NCBI GenBank assembly: GCA_011523735.1 | Contig: WTGB01000151.1 | Span: 1-64,000 of the forward strand | DNA: 64,000 bases | Direction: 5' to 3' | Origin: Chloroflexota bacterium | Lineage (GTDB): Bacteria > Chloroflexota > Anaerolineae > Aggregatilineales > Phototrophicaceae | Part shown: piece by piece, positions 52,686 through 61,263 of the stretch | How the letters are laid out: every line of letters starts with the position of its first letter | Position numbering within the stretch: the first letter of the stretch is position 1 | Position numbers and translations under genes: made by a program | Notes under the pieces: generated by a model | What the model was told of the DNA's origin: nothing | Database searches by the model: none | The model's input: only the letters and a program-made list of their open reading frames with translations

Positions 52686-52705
52686 CTTTGCTTCTCCTCT
52701 CGCTC

Positions 52706-52885
52706 TTAAGAGGTGTTCAGCGCTAGATATCTGGCGATAAAACGGGCTTCTTCGTCCTCGTCCGTTTCCCAGGCGGCCGCGCCGGCGTCATCCTCGTAGA
52801 TATCGATGATGTCGGGTTCAAAGTCGGGATCGTCAGGCGCGTCCCTCCAGTCGGCCTTAGTTGGATAGTTCGGCGATTCGTTCAT
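52706..52885 (-). CDS. Small acidic protein
   Basis: 59 residues from ATG 52885, overlapping the previous gene by 29 bp. Strongly acidic (DAPDDPDFEPDIIDIYEDDA), ending ARFIARYLALNTS. No family. The pairing of a basic and an acidic small protein in one operon is notable. Confidence 0.45.
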   Translation of the reverse strand: MNESPNYPTKADWRDAPDDPDFEPDIIDIYEDDAGAAAWETDEDEEARFIARYLALNTS

Positions 52886-53288
52886 TGATGGCGTCAAGCT
52901 CGGCCTGGTGTTCGGCCAGCTGGGCTTGTATTTCGGGATCATTGGCGCTTCTCTCCAGGGTGTCGGCCTGTTCCTGCAGTTCCGCGATTTCGCCCTGCAA
53001 GCGGCTGATCTCGGCCTGCTTGCCGGCGATTTTGTCGCGCTTGCTGTTCAGGCTCTTGTCGGCTTTGGCGATGGCGCTGGCTTGCTTCTTGCGGGCGCGC
53101 TTGATCTTTTTCATCAAGGCAAGCTGGCGGGTGACAAGCTCGATGTCGTCCATCTCAGCGAAGTTGTAGACAACTCCCGGCTGGCTGTCCGGCGTTTCGT
53201 CCGGCACGGCGGTCTCGATCGCGTCCACGGTGGCGGCTTCGGGGCCGTCTCCGTTCACGCTGATCTCGGCGGTCTCGGGTCTCGACAT
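52857..53288 (-). CDS. Coiled-coil protein, first gene of the leader-repeat operon
   Basis: 143 residues from ATG 53288. The C-terminal two thirds are a long coiled coil (KIAGKQAEISRLQGEIAELQ, then QAQLAEHQAELDAINERIAE) after a basic segment (KKIKRARKKQASAIAKADKS). No family recognised. A good promoter lies 60 bp upstream, so it opens the operon that runs to 48229. Confidence 0.55.
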   Translation of the reverse strand: MSRPETAEISVNGDGPEAATVDAIETAVPDETPDSQPGVVYNFAEMDDIELVTRQLALMKKIKRARKKQASAIAKADKSLNSKRDKIAGKQAEISRLQGEIAELQEQADTLERSANDPEIQAQLAEHQAELDAINERIAELSN

Positions 53289-53346
53289 AATGCGTCTCCT
53301 CTCCCTATGCTGTCGCGCTGGCGGGGTATCCGCCTGCTGGTGGGAG

Positions 53347-53375
53347 ATACTATCACATAAAGTAGCCTATGTCAA
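53347..53375 (-). promoter_or_regulatory. Promoter of the minus-strand operon
   Basis: On the reverse strand TTGACA (53375-53370), 17 bp, TAGTAT (53352-53347), a near-consensus housekeeping promoter. Confidence 0.65.
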
Positions 53376-53635
53376 AGGCAAATTTTCAATCGCAGCAGTC
53401 GTATAATGCGGGCTTCCAGGGTCGCGTCCGGCTCTCGCCCGGCGGGTTGCGGTCGGTGGGATATGCGTCTTAACAATCGGGAAAGCCAGTGATGACGAGG
53501 TTTAAGGGCGTCAGAAAGGGGCGCGGCGGCGTGTAGGCGATTTGCGGATCGCTGCGCGGATGGGGTCTCTGAGAAGCCGCATAGGGGCTTGGGCAATTTT
53601 TTTAGCACAATAAAATATAATTTTCCACATCACCA

Positions 53636-53664
53636 TTGACATAGACTGATAGCTGTGCTATCCT
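53636..53664 (+). promoter_or_regulatory. Integrase promoter with overlapping palindrome
   Basis: TTGACA (53636-53641), 17 bp, TATCCT (53659-53664). GATAGC-TGT-GCTATC (53648-53662) overlaps the -10 and is a likely operator. Confidence 0.6.
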
Positions 53665-53693
53665 GGCGCAGGCTGAGAGAAAGGAGCTTCTGG

Positions 53694-54731
53694 GTGGAGA
53701 TTATTAAGCACAATGGGAACAGCGAGAGCGCGCTGGACACCGCCCTGGCCGAAAAGCGGAAAGAAACTGTGGGGCGCTGGCTGAACGCGGGCTTTGAGGA
53801 GTGGACGGCGGCGGTGTTGCGCGACAATAAATTGAGCGAGCGCTCCCTGCGGATCTATCGGCGGACATACGAGCGCTGGGCCGCCTTTTGTGAAGCGGAA
53901 AAGGATATCGAGTCGCCCAAGATGCTGACCCTGGAAAATATCGATCGTTTCATCAGCGCGCAGACTTGTGGCCTGCAGACGAAATATTTCATGCTTTGCC
54001 ACATGGCGCGGCTGCTAAGCTGGGCCAGCGGCCTGCTGCGCGGTTATGAGATTGAAATGGCGCGGCTGAAGAAGCGGCGGGAGGGCTTGCTCAAGCAAGT
54101 GCGGCGCCTGAAGGTCAAGCACAGCGAGAAGGGCAAGCTCAGCCCGGCGCAGATCGCGGCGCTGCTGACAGCCTGGGACGGCGACAGGAGTTATATCGGC
54201 GCGAGGAACGCTGTTCTCATTCATCTGCTGCTGTATACCGGCTTGCGCCGGTCGGAATTGGCGGCGCTTCGCTGGGACAATGTTTTCCGGATCAACGAGG
54301 AGTGCGTCATCCGGGTGTCGAAGGGCAAAGGCGGCAAGGAGCGGGAGGTGCTGGTCTTCGATCCATCGCCGCGCACGCTGGAATTGATGGCGGGTTTGCA
54401 GCGGATGCAGTGGTGGGGCGAGCGCCGGTTCATCTTCACCGCGGCTGGCCGGGACAGGCATATACACGAAAATCAGGTGGCGAACATTCTGAGCCAGACG
54501 GTGGAGCGGGCGCGCGCGGGGGGAGTCGAGATGCCGGCCCTGACGCCGCACGACCTGCGCTCGGAGTTCGCCACGATCGCCAACCGCAGCGGCGTGGAAT
54601 TATTGAGCATCAAGGAGCAGCTGGGCCACGAGAATCTGCAGACGACGCAGGACTACTTCAAAATTGAGGCGGCAGCCGAGCGCCGCGACCGGAGCCGCTT
54701 CCCCGATCTGGCGGCGCGCCGCGAAGGATAG
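53694..54731 (+). CDS. Tyrosine recombinase/integrase, complete
   Basis: 345 residues from GTG 53694; AAGGAG lies 7 bp upstream. The N-terminal core-binding domain (YRRTYERWAAFCEAEKDIES) is followed by the catalytic domain with all key residues: TGLRRSELAAL (Arg), SKGKGGKER (Lys), LTPHDLRSEFAT (HxxR), LGHENLQTTQDYFK (His and nucleophilic Tyr). It is able to catalyse site-specific recombination. Its promoter overlaps a palindrome, suggesting tight control. Directly behind it lie a small unknown gene and a repeat family that may be its substrate. Confidence 0.92.
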   Translation: MEIIKHNGNSESALDTALAEKRKETVGRWLNAGFEEWTAAVLRDNKLSERSLRIYRRTYERWAAFCEAEKDIESPKMLTLENIDRFISAQTCGLQTKYFMLCHMARLLSWASGLLRGYEIEMARLKKRREGLLKQVRRLKVKHSEKGKLSPAQIAALLTAWDGDRSYIGARNAVLIHLLLYTGLRRSELAALRWDNVFRINEECVIRVSKGKGGKEREVLVFDPSPRTLELMAGLQRMQWWGERRFIFTAAGRDRHIHENQVANILSQTVERARAGGVEMPALTPHDLRSEFATIANRSGVELLSIKEQLGHENLQTTQDYFKIEAAAERRDRSRFPDLAARREG

Positions 54732-54771
54732 TGGGCGCCCGCAATACCGTCATATAGTCGGAGAAGATCTT

Positions 54772-55392
54772 ATGCAATCCGGGGACCTGGTCTCAGTTGT
54801 GCAGTTCAACGGTTACCGCTTCGAGGATGTATTTCTGTCGCAGGCGCTTAGAATCCAGAACTTTATCGAGTTGGGCGCCTGGTTCGCCCGGTATTTTGGC
54901 GTTGGCGTGAGCCGCCAGGCGATTCACTATCACGCCGTCTCTTACGGCATACAGGAGGTCTATGTCGATTACCGGGAATACGCCCGGCTGGCGGACAAGT
55001 ACGGCTTCCAGCCGCTGCTGCGGGAGCGCCGTCACGATATGACCTGGAACTCGCTGGTGCACGGCGATCTCGACTGGCGGGTCGAGGGGGACGATCGGGC
55101 TGAGCTTCGGCGCTGCGTCTTTGGCGCGCTGCTGCAGTACCAGTCGGTAGACCGGGCCCTGGAGCGCCTGCTGGGAGTCGATCATTTGCCGGCTATCAAG
55201 CGAAAGCGGCTGACCTACTTGAAGGCGAGGATGACGATAGCGTCAATCCAGGTCGACCACGGGGAATATGTTTACCTGGCGGACAAGTACGGCTTTGAAC
55301 CGGCGCTGCACAAGGATGCCTTCCGGCCGCTTGTTTGGGATGGCGCAAGGCACAATCCGGGGATGTGGAAGCAGCGGCTCGGCCTTCAATGA
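54772..55392 (+). CDS. Hypothetical protein with internal LADKYGF repeat
   Basis: 206 residues from ATG 54772, with GGAGAAG 5 bp upstream; 40 bp behind the integrase. Two similar blocks occur: VYVDYREYARLADKYGFQPL and IQVDHGEYVYLADKYGFEPA. The region between has a charged helical stretch. No membrane segment or known motif. Likely part of the integrase operon, perhaps a directionality or DNA-binding factor; this is inference from position. Confidence 0.55.
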   Translation: MQSGDLVSVVQFNGYRFEDVFLSQALRIQNFIELGAWFARYFGVGVSRQAIHYHAVSYGIQEVYVDYREYARLADKYGFQPLLRERRHDMTWNSLVHGDLDWRVEGDDRAELRRCVFGALLQYQSVDRALERLLGVDHLPAIKRKRLTYLKARMTIASIQVDHGEYVYLADKYGFEPALHKDAFRPLVWDGARHNPGMWKQRLGLQ

Positions 55393-55402
55393 CCGCGGAC
55401 GT

Positions 55403-55600
55403 GGCCTGGCAGCTCTCCCAAACTGTCCCACTTAAGCATTTGTACTTTAGCATTTGCAGAATCTGGCAGCGGCGCGCGGGCCATTTCAGGCCCGACGATG
55501 GCGCACCTGGCGGCTCTCGCAAACTGTCACACTTAAGCATTTGTCCTTTGGTACTTGCGGTATCCGGCAGTGGCGCGCCGGCCATTTCAGGCTCGATATC
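55403..55600. repeat. Two tandem copies (R1, R2) of a ~101-bp repeat
   Basis: Core AAACTGTCcCACTTAAGCAT at 55420 and 55521 (101 bp apart), followed in each by TTTGT.CTTT, CCGGCAG and GGCCATTTCAGGC. Further copies lie at 59.4 and 61.5 kb. Confidence 0.75.
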
Positions 55601-55654
55601 CGGCGCGGCCTGCCAGCTTCGATCGCACCATGTCGCCACCTACTTAGCAATCAG

Positions 55655-55805
55655 GCGAATGTGGCTAAGATTACGCGTCGGAATCGGTTGGGTCACATGC
55701 GCAATAACGCCATGATCCGCTTGCTGGCACACACTGGATTGCGGCGCTTGGAGTTGGTGGCGCTGCGCTGGTCGAATGTCGATGCGGAAAAAAGATTCAA
55801 TTGTG
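55655..55805 (+). pseudogene. Fragment of a tyrosine recombinase catalytic core
   Basis: Reads ITRRNRLGHMRNNAMIRLLA then HTGLRRLELVALRWSNVD, close to ARNAVLIHLLLYTGLRRSEL of the intact integrase 1.4 kb upstream. No start, no HxxR or Tyr part; it runs into the convergent SRAP gene. Relic of an older integrase. Confidence 0.65.
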
Positions 55806-56495
55806 TCAGAGGAGGTTCGGTTGCGCCGAGGGCCCGGCTGGTACGATCACGGAGGGATTGTCATTGATCGGTCGATTAACCTGAGTCGATACTTCAAAGA
55901 AGCGCAATTTATCGCCTGGACAGCCGGCCATCAAGGGGATCCAGTCTTGCTGTTTCAATTCGCGCGGCGCTAGCCACAGGTTATAGTCTTTCGGTTCGAT
56001 CATCACGACCATGCGATGGTGTATCGGGCGGATCGTATCATTAGCCTCGGTGGTCAAAATGGTGCAACTGTGAAGGGTGCTGCCATCGGGTTGCTTCCAG
56101 CTTTCCCATAGACCGGCCATGGCGAACACCTCACGGTCATTGCGCTGGATATACATCGGAACCTTCTGGCTGCCGCGCTTCTGCCATTCAAAATAGCCAT
56201 CAGCCGGAATCAAGCAGCGGCGTCGCTTGAAGGCGGTGCGGAACGAAGGTTTTTCCGCCGCCGTTTCCGACCGGGCGTTGATCATACGCTGACCAATGGC
56301 CGGGTCCTTCGCCCAAAACGGGATGAGACCCCATTTGAAGTATTGCAATACCTTGGGGTCGCGGTCCGTGATGACAGCCACCCGTTGCGATGGCGCAATG
56401 TTGAAGCGCGGCTGCGCCCAAGCCGAGACATCATCCAGTTGGAAGGCGAGTTGAATCGCTTGAGCATCAACTGTTAGCGTATAGCGTCCGCACAT
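55806..56495 (-). CDS. SRAP (YedK/HMCES-like) abasic-site peptidase family
   Basis: 229 residues. Starts MCGRYTL with the catalytic Cys2; NIAPSQ, MINARSETAAEKPSF (Asn/Arg DNA contacts), PADGYFEWQK (Glu) and PIHHRMVVMI (His) are all present. These proteins form a stable crosslink with abasic sites in single-stranded DNA and shield them; they are often SOS-linked, which pairs logically with the mutasome in this window. AAGGA lies upstream of the start. Transcribed alone. Confidence 0.93.
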   Translation of the reverse strand: MCGRYTLTVDAQAIQLAFQLDDVSAWAQPRFNIAPSQRVAVITDRDPKVLQYFKWGLIPFWAKDPAIGQRMINARSETAAEKPSFRTAFKRRRCLIPADGYFEWQKRGSQKVPMYIQRNDREVFAMAGLWESWKQPDGSTLHSCTILTTEANDTIRPIHHRMVVMIEPKDYNLWLAPRELKQQDWIPLMAGCPGDKLRFFEVSTQVNRPINDNPSVIVPAGPSAQPNLL

Positions 56496-57175
56496 AACAT
56501 TATTCCTTTTTCGTGCTCAATTGCTGGCAATACTCGCAAGCCGCGATATCCGCGCCATCATGAACGCCAAGTCAAATATATCATGGCAGGAAACGATTCC
56601 AGTCTGGCAATGCTGTGCGGTATGCATGAAAATCAGAATAGATCATGAGCCTACTATTTCCTGTTCAAACGAGGTGGACCTCACCTTGCGACCCTGAAGT
56701 GAACCTATGCGCTCGGATGTTGACGCATGATTCGGTAAGGGGCGCACCGCAGTGGCTCTGATAGTGGTCACAGTTTCGTCGCGTCGTACTAGCGCCGACC
56801 GTTTGGTCCTAGGTTCTCGGTCGCCACCACCACCTGCTTGCGGAACCGCAAGCGCTCTTGGCGACTCGGATTCTCAATGGCTGCTTAACCTTCATCTCGC
56901 TCAGGTTCCTCGGTGCTTCCATCTTGGTTTATGCAGCGCAGCAGTCCACGCCCAAACACAAGACACATAGTCAGGCGCAAGTCGCTCGGCTTCTCAACAT
57001 CGATGTCGACTGCCACCTGCGTCATCCTCAACGGCAGTCGCCGTATCGCTGCACGGTCCGCCTATTGCCGCCCCCACCGGAGCGCATTGAGGAGGGACAA
57101 CCGCCTCCTCCGGTCAAGAAGTCGCCCGGAAAAGAGATTCTCAGAGGACAGGAGTGATAGAAGCCCACCGATTCG
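56496..57175. other. Stretch without a supported gene
   Basis: Several plus-strand frames overlap here but none has a known motif or a clear ribosome binding site. No repeat structure was seen. Confidence 0.4.
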
Positions 57176-57394
57176 TCAGTCAGACAGTCTCAGCGTGATC
57201 CTTTTCAGAGTAAAGTCAATCGGCCGCGGCGACTCGTCTAAAAGATCCGCCAGCATACCGCCAAAGCCTTTCTTATAGGTTGCCAGAGTAGCGTCGAACA
57301 TGATCCGCTGACTGGCGGACAGCGGTTGCAACCACTTGCCGGCATCCTTCCAGATGTGATCGGTCAGCAGCTCTCCGGTATCGGCCCGCTGCAC
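57176..57394 (-). CDS. Phage/plasmid-type small protein lacking a standard start
   Basis: From GTG 57394 the frame gives 72 residues, TGELLTDHIWKDAGKWLQPL then MFDATLATYKKGFGGM. The frame stays open 126 bp farther upstream and reads as good protein (LQPLLGQRLRFTAIVKQRD), but there is no ATG, GTG or TTG there; an ATA near 57516 may be the ancestral start. The pattern (GQR.RFTA ... TGE..TDH.W ... FDA....Y.KG) recalls an OB-like small protein of phages. Either a rare start is used or the gene is damaged. Confidence 0.45.
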   Translation of the reverse strand: MQRADTGELLTDHIWKDAGKWLQPLSASQRIMFDATLATYKKGFGGMLADLLDESPRPIDFTLKRITLRLSD

Positions 57395-57622
57395 CCCGAT
57401 CAGCAGGATAGCGCCTACATCGCGGCCACCGTATCCGCAGCGCTTGTCCCTCTGTTTGACAATGGCCGTAAAACGCAGGCGTTGGCCCAGTAATGGCTGT
57501 AATTTGAAGCGCGCTGAGGTGCCTATGTATAGTTACTCTTACGCTAAACGCATATAATAGGAAAAAGGCTGCCGTATGTCCTTGGGAGCGGGATCGGTTC
57601 TCGCACTATACCCCTATTCCCC

Positions 57623-58534
57623 TTACCGCAGCAGCCGCCATTTCACGACGTTTCTGCCTTGGCCCCGGTTTGGCATCGGGCCGATCGCTTTGATGAAACC
57701 GTGGTTTTGCAGTCTCGTGTAAAGTCGCCCGGCGCTGGTTTGGTGAAGTCCGAGCGCCTCTCCGATTTGCATCTGCGACAGCCAGCACTCGTTTTCGGGG
57801 GACATCGCGCACATCAAGATATAGGCGTCTGCCAGGTTACGAGATCGTGGCATGGTCGTCAGTGGCCAGGCGCGCCTTTGCGCATCAGACAACCTGGCAT
57901 CAGCAATTCGCTGACCGGTGTTCCACTGCGCGCGCGCCTGGCTGTATTCAATGCCGTTTTCAACTGCCCACTGCGCCCAATCAAAATCATTATTGAGCAA
58001 CTTGCTGACAAATGCACGGATTCGCAGTTCTATGCCGGGATAGCTGGCCTCAAAGGTCGGCACTGCCGCCGGCAACATCTCGTGCATTATATCTTCGACG
58101 CCTTGCATGGGCTCGAGCAGGACGGCGCGCGCGAGGCTATCGAATTGATACAACTGTGTGAACCGCCAGTGGCGGATCTCGCCGAAACCGTATGAGCTCT
58201 TCCAGTCATAGTCCTTCAACTTCGCTTTGATGATGATGTGACCGCGGCCGGCAGTCCCCGAAGTGCTATACTGGAACGGGACAGCGCGGTAGTCCAACTC
58301 ATACACCAATTCAGCGTGACGGGAATGGTCCACATCCACAACCGACAGCTCAGGTGAGCACCAGGCGAGACAGCCGCCACTGCGCAGATGATCGGCCGCG
58401 TCGGCTCCCGACAATGCGTCATAGCTCAGCACCGATTTATCCGATTGCGTCGGGATAAATTTACAACCGGCGTCTTGCAGCGCGGGGATTACGCGAGATT
58501 GCGGTTCCTTGACTGGGGCGGTGATGGCGTACAT
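57623..58534 (-). CDS. Prim-pol (AEP)-like replication protein with C-terminal HTH
   Basis: 303 residues. The N-terminal ~130 residues resemble the bifunctional primase/polymerase fold: GGCLAWCSPELSVVDVDHS (DxD metal site ~67-69) and STSGTAGRGHIIIKA (the catalytic GxH region). The middle is helical. The last ~60 residues form a winged helix (QMQIGEALGLHQTSAGRLYT then RLQNHGFIKAIG). It may prime or regulate replication of a second replicon module in this window. Similar length to small plasmid Rep proteins of this type. Confidence 0.6.
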   Translation of the reverse strand: MYAITAPVKEPQSRVIPALQDAGCKFIPTQSDKSVLSYDALSGADAADHLRSGGCLAWCSPELSVVDVDHSRHAELVYELDYRAVPFQYSTSGTAGRGHIIIKAKLKDYDWKSSYGFGEIRHWRFTQLYQFDSLARAVLLEPMQGVEDIMHEMLPAAVPTFEASYPGIELRIRAFVSKLLNNDFDWAQWAVENGIEYSQARAQWNTGQRIADARLSDAQRRAWPLTTMPRSRNLADAYILMCAMSPENECWLSQMQIGEALGLHQTSAGRLYTRLQNHGFIKAIGPMPNRGQGRNVVKWRLLR

Positions 58535-58579
58535 TTTGTAACCTGCTCGTCTGCCCCGAGGCAGCTTGCCACAACTGAA

Positions 58580-58798
58580 TCAATGCAGGGCCATTCCTAT
58601 CCAGCAGCGCAAGGCCGTGAAGCTTGAGTTGTGGTTGTTGGAATCAAGATTGGCGGCGTTGACGGCGTCGCCCAATGGGCAGTTGGCGGTCACACTGATG
58701 CTGGCACCGTGCGCCGCGGCTGTGAATGACAGCGAGAGAGTTGGGAGCAGGAACAGACCAGCGGCTAATGCTAAGCGACTGTGGGCGGGGGTAAACAT
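58580..58798 (-). pseudogene. N-terminal stub of an exported repeat protein
   Basis: A signal peptide (RLALAAGLFLLPTLSLSFTA) is followed by ISVTANCPLGDAVNAANLDS, the opening of large surface proteins with CSLREA/choice-of-anchor-type domains. The frame ends after 72 residues at the border of the prim-pol gene. The remaining several hundred residues are missing, so the gene was cut by the neighbouring module. Confidence 0.55.
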
Positions 58799-59009
58799 TG
58801 CATGGTCGCCTCATTATGTGCGGAAACTGCAAGAATCACTGGGCCTGAACCGTATTACAGCGTGATGGCTGACGCCGGCACGATACTATAATCTATGTAA
58901 CATGAATTTTCAAATATGAAAGCGGACAAGCGGGGAAATCGCAACCGTCAACGGCGCTTAAAATGCAGGATCGAGTGGAGAGCGGTTAGCGAAGTGCGTC
59001 GAGCGTGGT

Positions 59010-59243
59010 GTGGGCGTCCGCCTAAGCCTCAATGCAAATTATCTTGCAAAAAGCAAAATCGGCGTATGTGCCTACGCAAGAGTGGCAGAGGGTGGGCGCG
59101 GCAATGATTATCTGTCAGAAGCGGAAGCTGTGGACGCCACCGAGGAAGCGGCTGGCGATGAAGCCGACGCGGATGACGAGGGTCTGCCGCCCGATGAGGA
59201 AGCGGCTGACGAAGGCGCTGAAGAGGACGCCAAATCAGAGTAG
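59010..59243 (+). CDS. Possible small acidic protein
   Basis: 77 residues; the last 40 are almost only Asp, Glu and Ala (EAAGDEADADDEGLPPDEEA). A terminator follows 50 bp later, which supports transcription. No ribosome binding site is evident at the start and no family is known. May be a DNA-mimic-like or structural tail; unproven. Confidence 0.3.
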   Translation: MGVRLSLNANYLAKSKIGVCAYARVAEGGRGNDYLSEAEAVDATEEAAGDEADADDEGLPPDEEAADEGAEEDAKSE

Positions 59244-59293
59244 ATACCAATTTAGGGGGTCGGCCCCTGCGTAAAGGCCGACATTGCAAAAAG

Positions 59294-59320
59294 AAAAGCC
59301 CCGACGATCGCGGGGCTTTT
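59294..59320 (+). terminator. Rho-independent terminator
   Basis: AAAAGCCCC (59294-59302) and GGGGCTTTT (59312-59320) around 9 bp, with a T-run; works in both directions. Confidence 0.75.
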
Positions 59321-59384
59321 CGATTTCAGCAACAGTCAATGCGCTGCAGCTTTCACCGGTCGAGCGAGCTCAACATCGTCGGCC

Positions 59385-59510
59385 ATTTTACGCTCACGAT
59401 CGGGCGCGGCCTGCCAGCGCTCCCAAACTGTCCCACTTAAGCATTTGTTCTTTAGTATTGGCGGAATCCGGCAGCGGGCGCGCCGACCATTTCACGCTCG
59501 ACATCGGACG
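59385..59510. repeat. Copy R3 of the ~101-bp repeat
   Basis: AAACTGTCCCACTTAAGCAT starts at 59425, preceded by the tail of another unit (GGCGCGGCCTGCCAGC) and followed by CCGGCAG and CCATTTCACGCTCGA. Lies between the terminator and the solute-binding protein gene. Confidence 0.75.
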
Positions 59511-59531
59511 CGCGGGATTCAGGCGGCATCT

Positions 59532-61103
59532 TCAATTGATTCTGGCGGTGTGAAAGTGCGTCCTCGCGGGGAAGGGATGCATCGCCACGCCGGACACATG
59601 GTTCGCCATCACCATGAATGTGGCATAGAAATAGGGCACGATGATCGGGCCCTCATGCAGAAACAGGCGCTGAATGTCCTTATAGGCGGCTGTGCGCGCT
59701 TCCTCATCGAGGGTGGAACGCGTGAAATCGATCAATTCATCGAGCCGCTCATCGTGCCAGTGCGATTCGTTCCAGGTCGCATCGGATCGATATGCGAGGT
59801 CAAAGTAGATCTGCGGCACCGCTCTGTCGCCCCACCAGGTCACGCCCAGATCCACCTCCAGCCATTTCTGCACCCAATAATCGTTCTCTTCCTCCAGTTC
59901 AATCTGGGCGCGAATCCCTGCCTCTTGCCATTGGGCGGCCATCGCTTGCGCGAAATCGGGCATGGAGCCGCTGTTAGGCACATGAAAGAGCATATCCAGG
60001 CCATCAGGATAACCGGCTTCGGCCAGCAAGGCGGCGGCGGCGGCCGGATCACGCGCCGGCGGTTCCTCATCGTCAAGGAAATACTGCGCGAAAGACGGCC
60101 CGATGGGAGAATCTTTGCCCACAGCGCCAAAACCCAGCTGCACGCGCTCCCAGACGGCACGCCGATCGGTCGCCAGCTTGAAGGCTCTGCGCACGCGAAT
60201 ATCATTTCCGGGCGGGCGATCGGCGCGAATCCGCGTTATATGATGGGCATTGGTGGGAATGTCCAGGGTGTTAAAGCGGACATCCCCTGTGAAGTTGAGA
60301 AAGCTGTAGGTATCAAGCCGCAAGATGCCGTCTGCGATGCCGCCCTGGACAGCAGCAATAGCCGCCTGCTGGTCATCGAAGAACAGAAACTCGAGCCGGT
60401 CAATCGTCGGCGCGCCCCGCCAGTAATTCTGGTTGGCTCGCATGATCGCCCGGTCGCCGGGCAGCAATTCCTCCATGATGAAGGGGCCGGTGCCATTGAA
60501 TACTTCGCCGGTGTTTTGCGCGCCCGCTTTGAGCATGACGATCTTGTATTCGGTGAGTCGATAGAGGAAATCCGGATCGGACGCGCTGATATTGAGAACT
60601 ACCGTATGGTTGCCGGCGGCCTCGACCGATTGGACCGCAGCCAGCACATCCGCGATCGTCCCACCCGCATCAAGCTGCCATTGAATAGACCAAACGACAT
60701 CGTCCGCAGTCAGAAGACTGCCATCGTGAAAGGCGGCATTCTCCACCAGATGCAGCGTATACTGCGTGGCATCATCGTTCCGCTCCCATGATGACGCCAG
60801 GACTGGAACCAGATTGGAAGCGGCATCCGTTTCGAAAAGGTAATCGTAAAGGGCGTTCAAGATGGCCATTTCGCTCATGCCGGAGACCGAGCGGGGATCG
60901 AGCTGGGCCGGCGTCAGCCAGGCGATGCGCAGGGCGTTGTCCGCTTGAGCGATGATCACGCCGCTATGGGGCGCCAGAGCAATGGCGCCGACGGCGGCAG
61001 TCGCGCCGGCGGCAAAGATGTTAAGAAACTTGCGACGGGACAGGTGATTCAATTCATTGTCCGAGGTATCCGGCTTCTTGCTGGCATCTCTTTTCTCGCT
61101 CAT
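59532..61103 (-). CDS. Tat-exported peptide-type ABC solute-binding protein
   Basis: 523 residues from ATG 61103 (GAGGAAGG upstream; an ATG at 61127 is less likely). A Tat signal with SRRKFLN at 22-28 precedes a hydrophobic stretch (FAAGATAAVGAIALAP). The body is SBP family 5 (DppA/OppA type): SEMAILNALYDYLFETDAAS, WSIQWQLDAGGT, IRVRRAFKLATDRRAVWERV. It would bind peptides or similar solutes outside the membrane, but no permease or ATPase gene is adjacent, so it is an orphan. Its promoter carries a TGATACAA inverted repeat, and the divergent TetR gene is the probable regulator. Confidence 0.88.
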   Translation of the reverse strand: MSEKRDASKKPDTSDNELNHLSRRKFLNIFAAGATAAVGAIALAPHSGVIIAQADNALRIAWLTPAQLDPRSVSGMSEMAILNALYDYLFETDAASNLVPVLASSWERNDDATQYTLHLVENAAFHDGSLLTADDVVWSIQWQLDAGGTIADVLAAVQSVEAAGNHTVVLNISASDPDFLYRLTEYKIVMLKAGAQNTGEVFNGTGPFIMEELLPGDRAIMRANQNYWRGAPTIDRLEFLFFDDQQAAIAAVQGGIADGILRLDTYSFLNFTGDVRFNTLDIPTNAHHITRIRADRPPGNDIRVRRAFKLATDRRAVWERVQLGFGAVGKDSPIGPSFAQYFLDDEEPPARDPAAAAALLAEAGYPDGLDMLFHVPNSGSMPDFAQAMAAQWQEAGIRAQIELEEENDYWVQKWLEVDLGVTWWGDRAVPQIYFDLAYRSDATWNESHWHDERLDELIDFTRSTLDEEARTAAYKDIQRLFLHEGPIIVPYFYATFMVMANHVSGVAMHPFPARTHFHTARIN

Positions 61104-61223
61104 TGCCTTCCTCTTTTTGCCTGCCATGAAAGCAGTATGCCTAAGCCTGCGCTGGCTCATTGAAATTGACTAATGAGAACACTGTTTCGACACCTTGGTT
61201 TCAATTCTCCTCAGCTTCGCAAG

Positions 61224-61263
61224 ATGATACAAAAATAATATCTATTGTATCATTTAATGTCAA
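61224..61263 (-). promoter_or_regulatory. Promoter and operator of the solute-binding protein gene
   Basis: Reverse-strand TTGACA (61263-61258), 17 bp, TATTAT (61240-61235). ATGATACAA (61224-61232) and TTGTATCAT (61245-61253) form a 9-12-9 inverted repeat across the -10. The 36-bp block next to it (61265-61300) is shared with the DUF2130 promoter at 46.35 kb. Confidence 0.65.

Noticed and set aside
48229..53288. Integron-like gene cassette array with repeats as attC sites
   Set aside because: The repeats lie before starts rather than after stops, include the ribosome binding sites, and lack the RYYYAAC/GTTRRRY core pairs; no integron integrase is near.
59445..60791. 448-residue plus-strand frame over the solute-binding protein
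   Set aside because: Antisense shadow; the minus-strand protein has signal peptide, family motifs and promoter.
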